16,441 nt of DNA from an uncultured Oscillibacter sp. (GTDB lineage Bacteria; Bacillota; Clostridia; Oscillospirales; Oscillospiraceae). Location of the stretch: positions 1 to 16,441 of the forward strand of contig CAJTVF010000056.1 of the NCBI GenBank assembly GCA_910579435.1, in the 5' to 3' direction. The notes under the pieces are model-generated. The model was not told the DNA's origin and did not search any database. It saw only the letters and a list, made by a program, of their open reading frames with translations. Both the position numbers and the translations under genes were made by a program. Shown here one piece after another: positions 6,760-13,248 of this stretch (position 1 is the first letter of the stretch; each line of letters starts with the position of its first letter).

Positions 6760-7434
6760 ATGCAGTATCAGACCGTGGTCCCAGGCCGCTTCCTGAGCCG
6801 CCCGAACCGCTTTGTCGCCCAGGTGGAGGCGGAGGGGGCCGTCCAAACCGTCCACGTGAAAAATACCGGCCGCTGCCGGGAGCTGCTGGTCCCCGGAGCG
6901 GCCGTGTATCTTGAGAGAAGCGCGAATCCCAAGCGGAGGACCGCCTACGACCTCATTGCCGTGCAAAAGGGGGAGCTGCTGGTGAACATGGACGCCCAGG
7001 CCCCCAACCGGGTGTTCGCCGAATGGCTGGAGACCCGGCTCCCGGAGGGGGCGGTCCTCCGGCGGGAATATACCTATGGGGAGTCCCGTCTGGATTTCTG
7101 CGTGGAGAGCGCCAGGGGCCTCTATTTGATTGAGGTCAAAGGCGTCACCCTGGAAGAGGGCGGCGCGGCCCGCTTCCCCGACGCGCCCACGGAGCGGGGA
7201 GTGAAGCACATCCGGGAGCTGCAAAGGGCGGCGGAGGCCGGCCTGGGGGCGGCGCTGTTCTTCGTGGTGCAGATGGAAAACATGAAAAGCGTGGCCCCCA
7301 ACGACGAGACCCACCCCGCCTTCGGCGCGGCGCTGCGGGAGGCGGCGGCCCACGGGGTGCGGGTGTGCGCGTGGGACTGCGCCGTCACGCCGGACAGCCT
7401 GACTATCCGGCGGGAGGTCCCTGTACTGCTCTAA
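6760..7434 (+). CDS. sfsA: SfsA family nuclease-like protein
   Basis: 224 residues. The family pattern is plain: HVKNTGRCRELLVPGA (about 32-47), LERSANPKRRTAYDL (about 51-65), the ANRVFAEWL-like block, and IEVKGVTLEEGG...FPDAPTERGVKHIREL. The D and E-x-K residues in LDFC...LIEVKG fit the PD-(D/E)xK nuclease core proposed for SfsA, which has an N-terminal OB-like domain. The protein was first described as a sugar-fermentation stimulator in E. coli; the cellular role is still uncertain. The ATG at 6760 is chosen because AAAGGAG lies six bases upstream; the frame is open back to 6559 but that extension crosses the promoter and has no homology-like content. It stands alone, convergent with ispE. 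Confidence 0.93.
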   Translation: MQYQTVVPGRFLSRPNRFVAQVEAEGAVQTVHVKNTGRCRELLVPGAAVYLERSANPKRRTAYDLIAVQKGELLVNMDAQAPNRVFAEWLETRLPEGAVLRREYTYGESRLDFCVESARGLYLIEVKGVTLEEGGAARFPDAPTERGVKHIRELQRAAEAGLGAALFFVVQMENMKSVAPNDETHPAFGAALREAAAHGVRVCAWDCAVTPDSLTIRREVPVLL

Positions 7435-7446
7435 ATCCGCTCCACT

Positions 7447-7468
7447 CCGTTTTCCCCTGGGGGAACGG
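7447..7468. other. Hairpin between convergent sfsA and ispE
   Basis: CCG (7447-7449) pairs with CGG (7466-7468), and TTCCC (7452-7456) with GGGAA (7461-7465), loop CTGG. It lies in the 44-base gap but has no T-tract on either strand, so termination here is uncertain. Confidence 0.3.
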
Positions 7469-7478
7469 GAGGCTGGGC

Positions 7479-8345
7479 TCAGAGCAGCCGTCCTGCCGGC
7501 TCCGCCGCAAAGACCTGGGCATAACGGCGCTTCAGCTCCTCCAGCGCCCCGGCGGGATCCACGTCCGGTGCAAAGAGCCCGAACACCGCCGGGCCGGAGC
7601 CGGACATGGCGGCGGCCAGGGCTCCCCGGCGGAGAAGCGCCTCTTTGATCCGGTCGATTTCCCGCCGTTCTTCCGGGTTCAGGACCGCCTCGAACACGTT
7701 GCCCACGCGTTTGGCCGCACCGGTTAAGTCCCCTCGTTTCAGGGCGGAGACCATTCCGTCCACGTCCGGGCGGAAGCGTTCCCCGTCAAAGCGGAGGCGG
7801 GCGAACATCGGCCCTGTAGGCAGATCGAAGTCCGGCTTGCAGATCACAAAGCGGCAGTCCGGCAGGGGCGGCAGGTCTGTCAAAAGGTCCCCCCGGCCCT
7901 CCGCCAGGGCGGTGCCGCCCCGGACGCAGAAGGGCATGTCGCTGCCAATCTGTCCGCCCACGGCCTCCAGCTCCTCCCGGGACATGCCCGGGGCGTACCG
8001 CTCCCGCAGCAGCCGCAGCAGGGCCGCCACGTCGGCGCTGCCTCCCCCCAGGCCCGCGTAGGCCGGGGTCCGTTTCTCCAGCGTTGCCCGGAGGGACGGC
8101 TGCGGCCGCCCGATGGCGGCGAAGAACGCCTCCGCCGCCCGCTGCTCCAAGGTTTTCCCGGAGGGGAGTTCCATTCCCCTGGCGGAGAGGGTGAAGCCCT
8201 CCCCGGCCTCCTCCAGGGCGACGGTATCGCAGAGGCTCACCGTCTGCATCACCATACGCATCTCGTGATAGCCGTCTGGGCGGCGGCCCAAGATGTCCAG
8301 GGCAAGGTTGATTTTCGCCGGGGCGGCCTGGGCAGATCTCTCCAT
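7479..8345 (-). CDS. ispE: 4-diphosphocytidyl-2-C-methyl-D-erythritol kinase
   Basis: A 288-residue GHMP kinase that phosphorylates the 2-hydroxyl of CDP-methylerythritol in the MEP isoprenoid pathway, in the cytoplasm. The N-terminal block APAKINLALDILGRRPDGYHE contains the lysine K11; the ATP-binding glycine loop AGLGGGSADVAALL is at about 97-110; the catalytic aspartate is D136 in GSDMPFC. The C-terminal GHMP motif is MSGSGPAVFGLF. Length is normal. The ATG at 8345 has AAGGAG seven bases upstream; an in-frame ATG at 8393 gives an unsupported extension. It follows the lipase-like gene by 49 bases on the same strand and probably shares its transcript. Confidence 0.95.
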   Translation of the reverse strand: MERSAQAAPAKINLALDILGRRPDGYHEMRMVMQTVSLCDTVALEEAGEGFTLSARGMELPSGKTLEQRAAEAFFAAIGRPQPSLRATLEKRTPAYAGLGGGSADVAALLRLLRERYAPGMSREELEAVGGQIGSDMPFCVRGGTALAEGRGDLLTDLPPLPDCRFVICKPDFDLPTGPMFARLRFDGERFRPDVDGMVSALKRGDLTGAAKRVGNVFEAVLNPEERREIDRIKEALLRRGALAAAMSGSGPAVFGLFAPDVDPAGALEELKRRYAQVFAAEPAGRLL

Positions 8346-8394
8346 ATAGGTTCTCCTTTTGACGCGATGTGTTTCCGCCGGGCTCAGGCCCACG

Positions 8395-9171
8395 CTAAAA
8401 TCCCATTTCCGCCAGCTCCCGCACCAGACGGACGTAAAATTCCCCGGCGTCGAAGCCGGGGCGCTTCCGCCTCCGGCCTCCCGCGCCGTCCTGATGGGAC
8501 ACGCCCTCCAGGGTCCCCCGCCAGTGCCCCCAGACGGCGGAGTCCGGGGAGACCAGGCCGTCCGTGGGCGCGTCGGCTTTCGTCAGCCAGAGCTGGAGGC
8601 GGTCCATGGGGTCCCAGCCGGGGCGGTCCAGCCGGGCGCCCCAGCTTTGATAGTAGACCAGGGGGCTGTCCGGGTTCTCTTCGTTGAAGCGGGCCATGGC
8701 CTCCGGGGTCAGGGCGGACGCCGCCGCGAAAAAGTCCGGGTCCCGGTCTCCCCGGGCCCGCCAGAAGCCCTCCAGCCCCCAGCCCGCGAGGCGGCAGATC
8801 CGCTCCCGCCCCAGCCACTCCGCCGCCGCCTTTGAGCCATGATGGGGGGTGCAGATGGTGGAGAGAGAGGCGGTTTTCCCGGCGAAGCCTAAGGTGGAGA
8901 TGAGGTGCCGGGCCTCCAGCCCGCCCTTGGAGTGGGCGATGAGGTTCAGCTTTTGGCTCTCTGTTTCCGCCAGGATATCCTCCGCCCGGCGGAGAAGGGC
9001 CCGGGCGTTGCCGGGGACGCTGCCCCAGGCGTCCTGTCCGCTGAGGTAGACCGAGGCCCCGTGGGAGCGGAGGATGTCCGCCACCCGGCCCCAGTAGGGG
9101 AAAATCCAGTCGTCCCGGCAGTTCAGGCCGTGGATGAGCAGGAGGGGATAGCGGGTCCGGCAGTCCTTCAT
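8395..9171 (-). CDS. Lipase-like alpha/beta hydrolase
   Basis: 258 residues. LLLIHGLN (about 10-17) is the oxyanion region. The nucleophile elbow is IAHSKGG with Ser81, the acid is probably Asp204 in TDGLVSPDSA, and the histidine is His226 in GVSHQD. The DGLV-x-x-x-S context after the elbow resembles family I bacterial lipases such as those of Pseudomonas and Bacillus, where it lies beside a calcium site. No signal peptide or lipobox is seen, so unlike those secreted lipases it is probably intracellular. The ATG at 9171 is set by AAGGAGG seven bases upstream; the open frame reaches 9282 but crosses a plus-strand promoter. The natural substrate is unknown. A link to ispE beyond co-transcription is not evident. 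Confidence 0.85.
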   Translation of the reverse strand: MKDCRTRYPLLLIHGLNCRDDWIFPYWGRVADILRSHGASVYLSGQDAWGSVPGNARALLRRAEDILAETESQKLNLIAHSKGGLEARHLISTLGFAGKTASLSTICTPHHGSKAAAEWLGRERICRLAGWGLEGFWRARGDRDPDFFAAASALTPEAMARFNEENPDSPLVYYQSWGARLDRPGWDPMDRLQLWLTKADAPTDGLVSPDSAVWGHWRGTLEGVSHQDGAGGRRRKRPGFDAGEFYVRLVRELAEMGF

Positions 9172-9192
9172 AGAGGGGCCTCCTTCCCGGCC

Positions 9193-9221
9193 TTGCCTTT
9201 TGCCGGATTTTGTGGTATTGT
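9193..9221 (+). promoter_or_regulatory. Promoter of the small peptide unit
   Basis: TTGCCT (9193-9198) and TATTGT (9216-9221) are 17 bases apart, with a TG two bases before the -10. Expected start near 9228, a leader of about 56 bases before the peptide ATG. It is divergent from the lipase-like gene. Confidence 0.5.
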
Positions 9222-9262
9222 GTGGACAGGCGCCGCGACAAGACGGCGGCGGTTGGTCACGC

Positions 9263-9276
9263 TCCCCGAAAGGGGG
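9263..9276 (+). promoter_or_regulatory. Hairpin that sequesters the ribosome site of the small peptide
   Basis: CCCC (9264-9267) and GGGG (9272-9275) close a stable GAAA tetraloop, with a further T-G pair (9263, 9276). The right arm is the Shine-Dalgarno sequence of the 27-aa frame, so the site should be masked in the folded RNA. Confidence 0.5.
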
Positions 9277-9283
9277 TGGCAAG

Positions 9284-9367
9284 ATGCCGATTACATTGAC
9301 GTTTCATATCCTTCACTGGACCATAACAATCAAGGTAAAAAGCGGAAACCGCCACCGGGCAGGGTGA
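9284..9367 (+). CDS. 27-residue small peptide, candidate toxin-like or conserved small protein
   Basis: Reads MPITLTFHILHWTITIKVKS then GNRHRAG and a TGA. The first 19 residues alternate hydrophobic and polar in a pattern of beta strand type (TLTFHI, TITIKV); the tail is basic (K, K, R, H, R). AGGGGG lies seven bases before the ATG, the promoter at 9193-9221 is in the right place, and a terminator follows at 9437. The gene is far too short for ordinary gene callers. I have the impression that short peptides of this shape ending in N-R-H occur in many gut Clostridia, but I cannot verify it. The function is unknown. The masked ribosome site and paired hairpins around the stop codon recall type I toxin mRNAs, although the peptide lacks the usual long hydrophobic helix. 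Confidence 0.6.
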   Translation: MPITLTFHILHWTITIKVKSGNRHRAG

Positions 9368-9387
9368 CGGTTTCTCCTTTGAAACTG
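9345..9387 (+). other. Two mutually exclusive hairpins around the peptide stop codon
   Basis: GAAACCG (9345-9351) pairs with CGGTTTC (9368-9374), with a further four pairs (9353-9356 with 9363-9366) across one C-A mismatch. The same CGGTTTC can instead pair with GAAACTG (9381-9387) around loop TCCTTT, with one G-T pair. The TGA stop (9365-9367) lies in the first hairpin, so a translating ribosome would favour the second. Confidence 0.45.
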
Positions 9388-9436
9388 TAATAATCTAACC
9401 GGACCAACCGCTTGCCGCGGCACCTGGAATTATTAT

Positions 9437-9455
9437 AGGCCGAAACGGCCTTTCT
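9437..9455 (+). terminator. Probable terminator of the small peptide unit
   Basis: AGGCCG (9437-9442), loop AAA, CGGCCT (9446-9451) then TTCT. The stem is short but GC-rich and the T-run is on the plus-strand side. Confidence 0.5.
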
Positions 9456-9486
9456 GTCAAGCCCCGGCTTCGGCCGGGGCTTACAG
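9454..9486. repeat. Perfect GC-rich hairpin
   Basis: AAGCCCCGGC (9459-9468) and GCCGGGGCTT (9473-9482) form a perfect 10-bp stem with a TTCG loop; CTGT (9454-9457) and ACAG (9483-9486) extend it across a one-base bulge. There is no T-tract. It may back up the preceding terminator. Confidence 0.55.
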
Positions 9487-9495
9487 TTAGGCTTA

Positions 9496-9656
9496 GAACC
9501 TGTATTCATAACCGGGGGATGCCGGATGGACGAGGATGTTTCCCGTCAGGCAAGGAGATTTTCCGCAGCAATCCTGACGGATTGCAAGGGAAACCGACGC
9601 GGTCTGACGGGAAACAGGCCGGCCAGGCGGTGTTCAGCGGTTGTGAATACAGGTTC
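9496..9656. mobile_element. MITE-like element with terminal inverted repeats and TTA flanks
   Basis: A 161-bp segment bounded by 19-bp inverted repeats (9496-9514 and 9638-9656) that differ at one position. Both sides are flanked by the direct triplet TTA (9493-9495 and 9657-9659), as expected for a 3-bp target duplication. Inside are a perfect 13-bp inverted repeat, TGTTTCCCGTCAG (9537-9549) with CTGACGGGAAACA (9604-9616), and a perfect 7-bp hairpin (9568-9574 with 9579-9585). It carries no credible coding frame. The whole can fold into one long rod. The size, ends and flanks fit a non-autonomous transposable element, perhaps mobilised by an IS5-type transposase with TNA targets; a structured RNA gene is the alternative. 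No transposase is in the window. Confidence 0.5.
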
Positions 9657-9688
9657 TTACATTTGCGGCCCTTTCCTCTATGAAAGGA

Positions 9689-9717
9689 TTGACATTTTTG
9701 CCAATGCCCGTTATCAT
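9689..9717 (+). promoter_or_regulatory. Near-consensus promoter of the NSS transporter gene
   Basis: TTGACA (9689-9694), exactly consensus, and TATCAT (9712-9717) are 17 bases apart. It begins 30 bases after the MITE-like element. The leader is about 70 bases and contains a small hairpin (AGGCGG / CCGCCT near 9733-9749). Confidence 0.72.
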
Positions 9718-9793
9718 AAAGGAATCTGCCCGGAGGCGGCGTCCCCGCCTGTGGGTTTTGCAACGAAACATACGAGAGAGGAACGAGAATCTT

Positions 9794-11146
9794 ATGAAAC
9801 GGGAGCGTTTTCAATCCCGCCTGGGCTTCCTGCTGGTAAGCGCAGGCTGCGCCGTGGGCATCGGCAACGTGTGGAAGTTCCCCTATGTCACCGGGGAGAA
9901 CGGCGGCGGCGTGTTCGTGCTGTTTTACCTGCTCTTCCTGGCTGTCATGGGCGTGCCGGTGCTGACCATGGAGCTGGCGGTGGGCCGGGCCAGCCGCCGG
10001 AGCGCCGTCCAGGGCTATCAGGCCCTTCAGAAGCCGGGCAGCAAGTGGCATATCCACGGCTGGTTCTGCGTGGCGGGCTGCTGCCTTTTGATGATGTACT
10101 ACACCACCGTCTCCGGCTGGATGCTGGGCTACTTCTTCAAGTTCGCCGGCGGGGTCTTTGACGGCCTCAGCGCCGAGGCGGTGGAGAGCGTCTTCCCCGC
10201 CATGCTGGCAAACCCTGTGGAAATGACCGCCTGGATGGTCATGACCGTCCTGGTGGGCTTCCTCATTTGCAGCTTCGGCCTCCAAAAGGGCCTGGAGCGG
10301 ATTACCAAGTGGATGATGCTGGGCCTGCTTGCCCTCATCGCCCTGCTGGCGGTCCACAGCCTGACCCTCCCCGGCGGGATGGAGGGCGTGAAGTTCTACC
10401 TCCTGCCCGACTTCCAGCGGGCGGCGGAGGCGGGGCTGGGCCACGTCATCACCGCCGCCATGAACCAGGCGTTCTTCACCCTGAGCCTGGGCATCGCCGC
10501 CATGGAGGTCTTCGGCAGCTATATGAAGCGGGACAACACCCTCACCAGCGAGGCGGTGCGCATCTGTCTGCTGGACACCTTCGTGGCGCTGATGGCGGGC
10601 CTGATTATCTTCCCCGCGTGCTTTGCCTTCGGCGTGGAGCCGGGACAGGGCCCGGCGCTCATTTTCATCATCCTGCCCAAGGTCTTCGTGAGCATGGCGG
10701 GAGGCCGCCTCTGGGGCGCGCTGTTCTTCCTGTTCATGACCTTCGCCAGCTTCTCCACGGTCATCGCCGTCTTTGAGAACCTCCAGGCCAACGCCATTGA
10801 CAACTTCGGCTGGACCCGGAAGAAGGCGGCGCTGGTGAACTGCGTCTTCATTCTCATCGCCAGCATGCCCTGCGTCCTGGGCTGCAATGTCTGGAGCAAT
10901 CTCCACCTCATCGGCGGACGGGACGTGCTGGACAGCGAGGACTTTATCGTCTCGAACCTGCTGCTGCCCCTGGGCTCCCTGGTGTACCTGCTGTTCTGCG
11001 TCAGCAAAAGCGGCTGGGGCTACGACCGCTATCTGGAGGAGGCCAATACCGGAGAAGGCATCAAAATGCCCCGGTGGCTGTGGCCCTACTTCCAGTTTGT
11101 CCTGCCGGTGCTGGTGCTGATTATCCTGATTCAGGGCTTGCTGTAA
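9794..11146 (+). CDS. Neurotransmitter:sodium symporter (NSS/LeuT) family transporter
   Basis: A 450-residue Na+-coupled transporter of amino acids or related amines in the cytoplasmic membrane. The first helix block GFLLVSAGCAVGIGNVWKFPY contains the unwound GIGNVWKFP segment that binds Na+ and substrate in LeuT. It is followed by the GENGGGVFVLFYL and MELAVGRASRR motifs. About eleven to twelve hydrophobic segments span the rest, ending in a hydrophobic helix without a long tail. Length is typical of bacterial members. The start at 9794 (MKRERFQSRLGF) fits the usual short N terminus; AGAGGAA is about ten bases upstream. The frame continues back to 9680 but that extension crosses the promoter. 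The substrate (tyrosine, tryptophan, methionine and alanine are known for relatives) cannot be read. It is convergent with a second NSS gene. Confidence 0.93.
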   Translation: MKRERFQSRLGFLLVSAGCAVGIGNVWKFPYVTGENGGGVFVLFYLLFLAVMGVPVLTMELAVGRASRRSAVQGYQALQKPGSKWHIHGWFCVAGCCLLMMYYTTVSGWMLGYFFKFAGGVFDGLSAEAVESVFPAMLANPVEMTAWMVMTVLVGFLICSFGLQKGLERITKWMMLGLLALIALLAVHSLTLPGGMEGVKFYLLPDFQRAAEAGLGHVITAAMNQAFFTLSLGIAAMEVFGSYMKRDNTLTSEAVRICLLDTFVALMAGLIIFPACFAFGVEPGQGPALIFIILPKVFVSMAGGRLWGALFFLFMTFASFSTVIAVFENLQANAIDNFGWTRKKAALVNCVFILIASMPCVLGCNVWSNLHLIGGRDVLDSEDFIVSNLLLPLGSLVYLLFCVSKSGWGYDRYLEEANTGEGIKMPRWLWPYFQFVLPVLVLIILIQGLL

Positions 11147-11162
11147 GGCAAATAGAACCATA

Positions 11163-11197
11163 AAAGCGGCGGCGAGGGATAGCCTCGCCGCCGCTTT
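11163..11197. terminator. Bidirectional terminator between the two NSS genes
   Basis: A perfect 15-bp stem (11163-11177 with 11183-11197), loop GATAG. The plus-strand exit reads CTTTGATTCT and the minus-strand exit CTTTTATGG, so both convergent genes can use it. Confidence 0.82.
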
Positions 11198-11272
11198 GAT
11201 TCTAAATATCCGGACAAAACAAACCGTGCGCGCCGGCTTTCGCTTGCCGGCGTTTCGTTTTCAAGGGAACCG

Positions 11273-12604
11273 TCAGAACGCCACCTTCATGCAAAGCGCC
11301 ACCAGGCACAGGATGACGGCGCAGGGGACGTACACATACCGCCCGATGTTGTACCACCAGGCCCCCGGGGCCTTCTCCGCGCCCTTGTCCACCTCGTCCA
11401 GCAAATCCTCCCGGCGCATGACCCAGAACCAGCTCACCGCGCCCAGCGTGGCCCCGATGGGGATGATATAGATGGATACAATGTCCATCCAGGGGCCCCA
11501 CTTGAAGATGGGCTCCATGTGCAGCCCGATTCCCAGGCACACGACGCAGAGCAGAACCAGCATGGCCTTCCGGCTCAGCCGGGGGAACTTGTGAAGCAGG
11601 GATTCCCCCACCGCCTCAAACATGTTCTGCAAGGAGCTGACTCCGGCGAAGATCATGGCCACGTACAAAATCACCGCGAACAGCCGCCCCAGGGGGATGT
11701 CCTGCAAAATCCGGGGCAGGGTAACGAAGAGCAGGGAGGGCCCGGCCCCGATGTCCAGCCCGTAGGCAAAGCAGGCGGGAATCATCACCAGGGCGGCCAC
11801 CAGGGCGGCGATGGTGTCGAAGAGGGCCGTCCGCTTGGCCAGCTTCGCCACGTCCTCCGCCGTGTCCAGATAGGCCCCGTAGACGATCATGCCGCTGCCG
11901 GTGATGGACAGGGAGAAGAAGGCCTGTCCCATGGCCCAGATCCACACCATAGGGTCCAGCAGCTCCTCCCACCGGGGGGAGAACATATAGCGGTAGCCCT
12001 CCGCCGCGCCGGGGAGGAAGGCCACCCGCACCGCCAGAACCAGGAAGATCAGGAAAAACAGGGGCATCATGACCTTGTTGCTCTTCTCGATGCTCTTAGC
12101 CCCCAGCAGCAGCGTCAGCAGCGTGCCCACCACCACGATGGCGTGGAAGGGAATGACGGAATAGTCCGCCAGGGAAAAGCTCTCAAACCAGGCGGCGGTG
12201 TCCGCCGTCATCAGCTCCCCGGTGAGGGAGCCGGCGAAAGCCTTCAGCACATAGGAGATAATCACCGCGTAGCCGATGGCGATGCACATGGACCCCGCCA
12301 GGGGAAGCCAGCCCAAAAGGCCCCCCGCCCTGCCCAGCTCCTTCTTCCGGGTGCCCCAGGCCATTTCATAGGCCCCCAGGGTCCCCGTCCGGGCCCGGCG
12401 GCCCACGGCGTATTCCGCCGCCAGGCCCACGGTGCCGAAGAGGGCGATGAAAATCAGATAGGCGATGAGGAAGGCCCCGCCGCCGTTGCTGCCCATCTTG
12501 GCGGGGAAGCCCCACACGTTGGCCATGCCCACGGCCGAGCCCACCGCCGAGAGGACAAAGCCCCACTGGCTGCTGAACTGGCGCTTCTTGTGCTCATGGC
12601 TCAT
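11273..12604 (-). CDS. Second NSS/LeuT family sodium symporter
   Basis: 443 residues. The signature GFVLSAVGSAVGMANVWGFP is at about 15-34, with W in place of the K of the first copy (NVWGFP against NVWKFP). SNGGGAFLIAYL and AEYAVGRRART follow. About eleven hydrophobic segments are seen and the protein ends at a hydrophobic stretch. The helix-6 region AMGQAFFSLSITGSGMIVYGAYL is typical of the family. It differs widely from the NSS protein at 9794, so the two are not a recent duplication and probably carry different substrates. The ATG overlaps the TGA of the upstream C_GCAxxG_C_C gene (ATGA), which indicates translational coupling. The substrate is unknown. Confidence 0.92.
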   Translation of the reverse strand: MSHEHKKRQFSSQWGFVLSAVGSAVGMANVWGFPAKMGSNGGGAFLIAYLIFIALFGTVGLAAEYAVGRRARTGTLGAYEMAWGTRKKELGRAGGLLGWLPLAGSMCIAIGYAVIISYVLKAFAGSLTGELMTADTAAWFESFSLADYSVIPFHAIVVVGTLLTLLLGAKSIEKSNKVMMPLFFLIFLVLAVRVAFLPGAAEGYRYMFSPRWEELLDPMVWIWAMGQAFFSLSITGSGMIVYGAYLDTAEDVAKLAKRTALFDTIAALVAALVMIPACFAYGLDIGAGPSLLFVTLPRILQDIPLGRLFAVILYVAMIFAGVSSLQNMFEAVGESLLHKFPRLSRKAMLVLLCVVCLGIGLHMEPIFKWGPWMDIVSIYIIPIGATLGAVSWFWVMRREDLLDEVDKGAEKAPGAWWYNIGRYVYVPCAVILCLVALCMKVAF

Positions 12605-13062
12605 GCCGTGCCCCCTTCCCGCTCCTCCTGAATCAGGGCCTCCAGCAGCTCCACCGCCGTGACGATCATGTTGTCGCAGTGGGCGGTGACGCCCAGGCGC
12701 TGGGAGGCGGGGTTCTTGTCCGTCACGCCGGGCTTGGCCCGGAGGAGGTCCCCGCAGCGGGTGTGGCCGAAGACCTCGAAAAAGCGGCGGCGGTACTCCT
12801 TGGTAATGCGGTAGATGTTCCGCTTAGCCTCCTGGTCGCCCTGCTTGTCAAAGGGGAAGCAGAGGCTCAAAATCAGAGCGCCGCCGCTGACGGCGCCGCA
12901 GACCTCCTCGTGGCTGCCGCCCATGCCGCCGCCAAAGCCGCCCATCAGGGGCAGGACCTCCTCCGGGGTCCGGCCCGCCAGGCCGGCGCAGGCCGCCGCC
13001 ACGGACTGGGCGCAGTTCCAGCCCTCCTTGTGATATTGATACGCCAACGCGCAGCGATCCAT
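12601..13062 (-). CDS. C_GCAxxG_C_C family probable redox protein
   Basis: 153 residues. It shows the cysteine pattern that names the family: C17 in WNCAQSV, C55 in EEVCGAVSGGALILSL, C103 in TRCGDLL, and C129 in TAHCDNMI. A glycine-rich stretch GGFGGGMGGS (about 41-50) precedes C55. Members are thought to be redox or metal-binding proteins of anaerobes, but no biochemical role is established as far as I know. GAGGAG lies eight bases before the ATG. A strong promoter (13120-13148) with an overlapping palindrome precedes it, and its stop overlaps the start of the NSS symporter by four bases, so the two are made together. No signal peptide is seen; likely cytoplasmic. Confidence 0.9.
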   Translation of the reverse strand: MDRCALAYQYHKEGWNCAQSVAAACAGLAGRTPEEVLPLMGGFGGGMGGSHEEVCGAVSGGALILSLCFPFDKQGDQEAKRNIYRITKEYRRRFFEVFGHTRCGDLLRAKPGVTDKNPASQRLGVTAHCDNMIVTAVELLEALIQEEREGGTA

Positions 13063-13088
13063 AAAAACGTCTCCTCTCTATACGGTTT

Positions 13089-13104
13089 GGCCCCTATTGG
13101 GGCC
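13089..13104 (-). other. Leader hairpin of the C_GCAxxG_C_C operon
   Basis: GGCCCC (13089-13094) and GGGGCC (13099-13104), loop TATT, lie between the predicted transcription start and the ATG. The T-rich side (TGTTTTG) faces the plus strand, so it is not a good terminator for the minus operon. Confidence 0.45.
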
Positions 13105-13119
13105 TGTTTTGATAAGGGC

Positions 13120-13148
13120 ATTATAACAAGCCTGGTTGGAAATAGCAA
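13120..13148 (-). promoter_or_regulatory. Promoter of the C_GCAxxG_C_C / NSS operon
   Basis: On the minus strand TTGCTA (13148-13143) and the exact consensus TATAAT (13125-13120) are 17 bases apart. Transcription should start near 13113, about 50 bases before the ATG at 13062. Confidence 0.7.
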
Positions 13149-13153
13149 CCAGG
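13131..13153. promoter_or_regulatory. Palindromic operator candidate over the -35 box
   Basis: CCTGGTTG (13131-13138) and CAACCAGG (13146-13153) are perfect 8-bp inverted repeats separated by seven bases. The palindrome covers the -35 box and most of the spacer of the promoter at 13120-13148. Half-site centres are about 15 bases apart, which suits a dimeric repressor. Confidence 0.5.
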
Positions 13154-13248
13154 AAAATTTCGGGCTTATTTTGAAGAATTTGGGCCCGTTTCCCCGTTCT
13201 GTTTTCAGCGGGGTTCCGCCCGCATCTTTGAAATAAGGAGCTGAGGCG

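Noticed and set aside
8346..8393. 16-residue upstream extension of ispE
   Set aside because: The ATG at 8345 has AAGGAG at the right distance and gives the normal IspE start; the upstream ATG has no ribosome site and adds a sequence unlike the family.
9303..9352. Antisense promoter opposite the small peptide, as expected for a type I antitoxin
   Set aside because: Only weak combinations are found on the minus strand (TTTCCG-17-TATGGT, or boxes 20 bases apart), which is not enough to annotate an antitoxin RNA.
9506..11161. Open frame of 551 codons on the minus strand opposite the first NSS gene
   Set aside because: Antisense to a certain transporter; composition of a shadow frame; it also runs through a promoter and the MITE-like element.
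9794..12604. The two NSS genes as a recent inverted duplication
   Set aside because: Their translations share only family motifs; most positions differ, so they are old paralogues or independent acquisitions.
13089..13110. GGCCCC/GGGGCC hairpin followed by TGTTTT as a plus-strand terminator
   Set aside because: No plus-strand gene precedes it; it lies in the leader of a minus-strand operon, so I describe it only as a leader hairpin.
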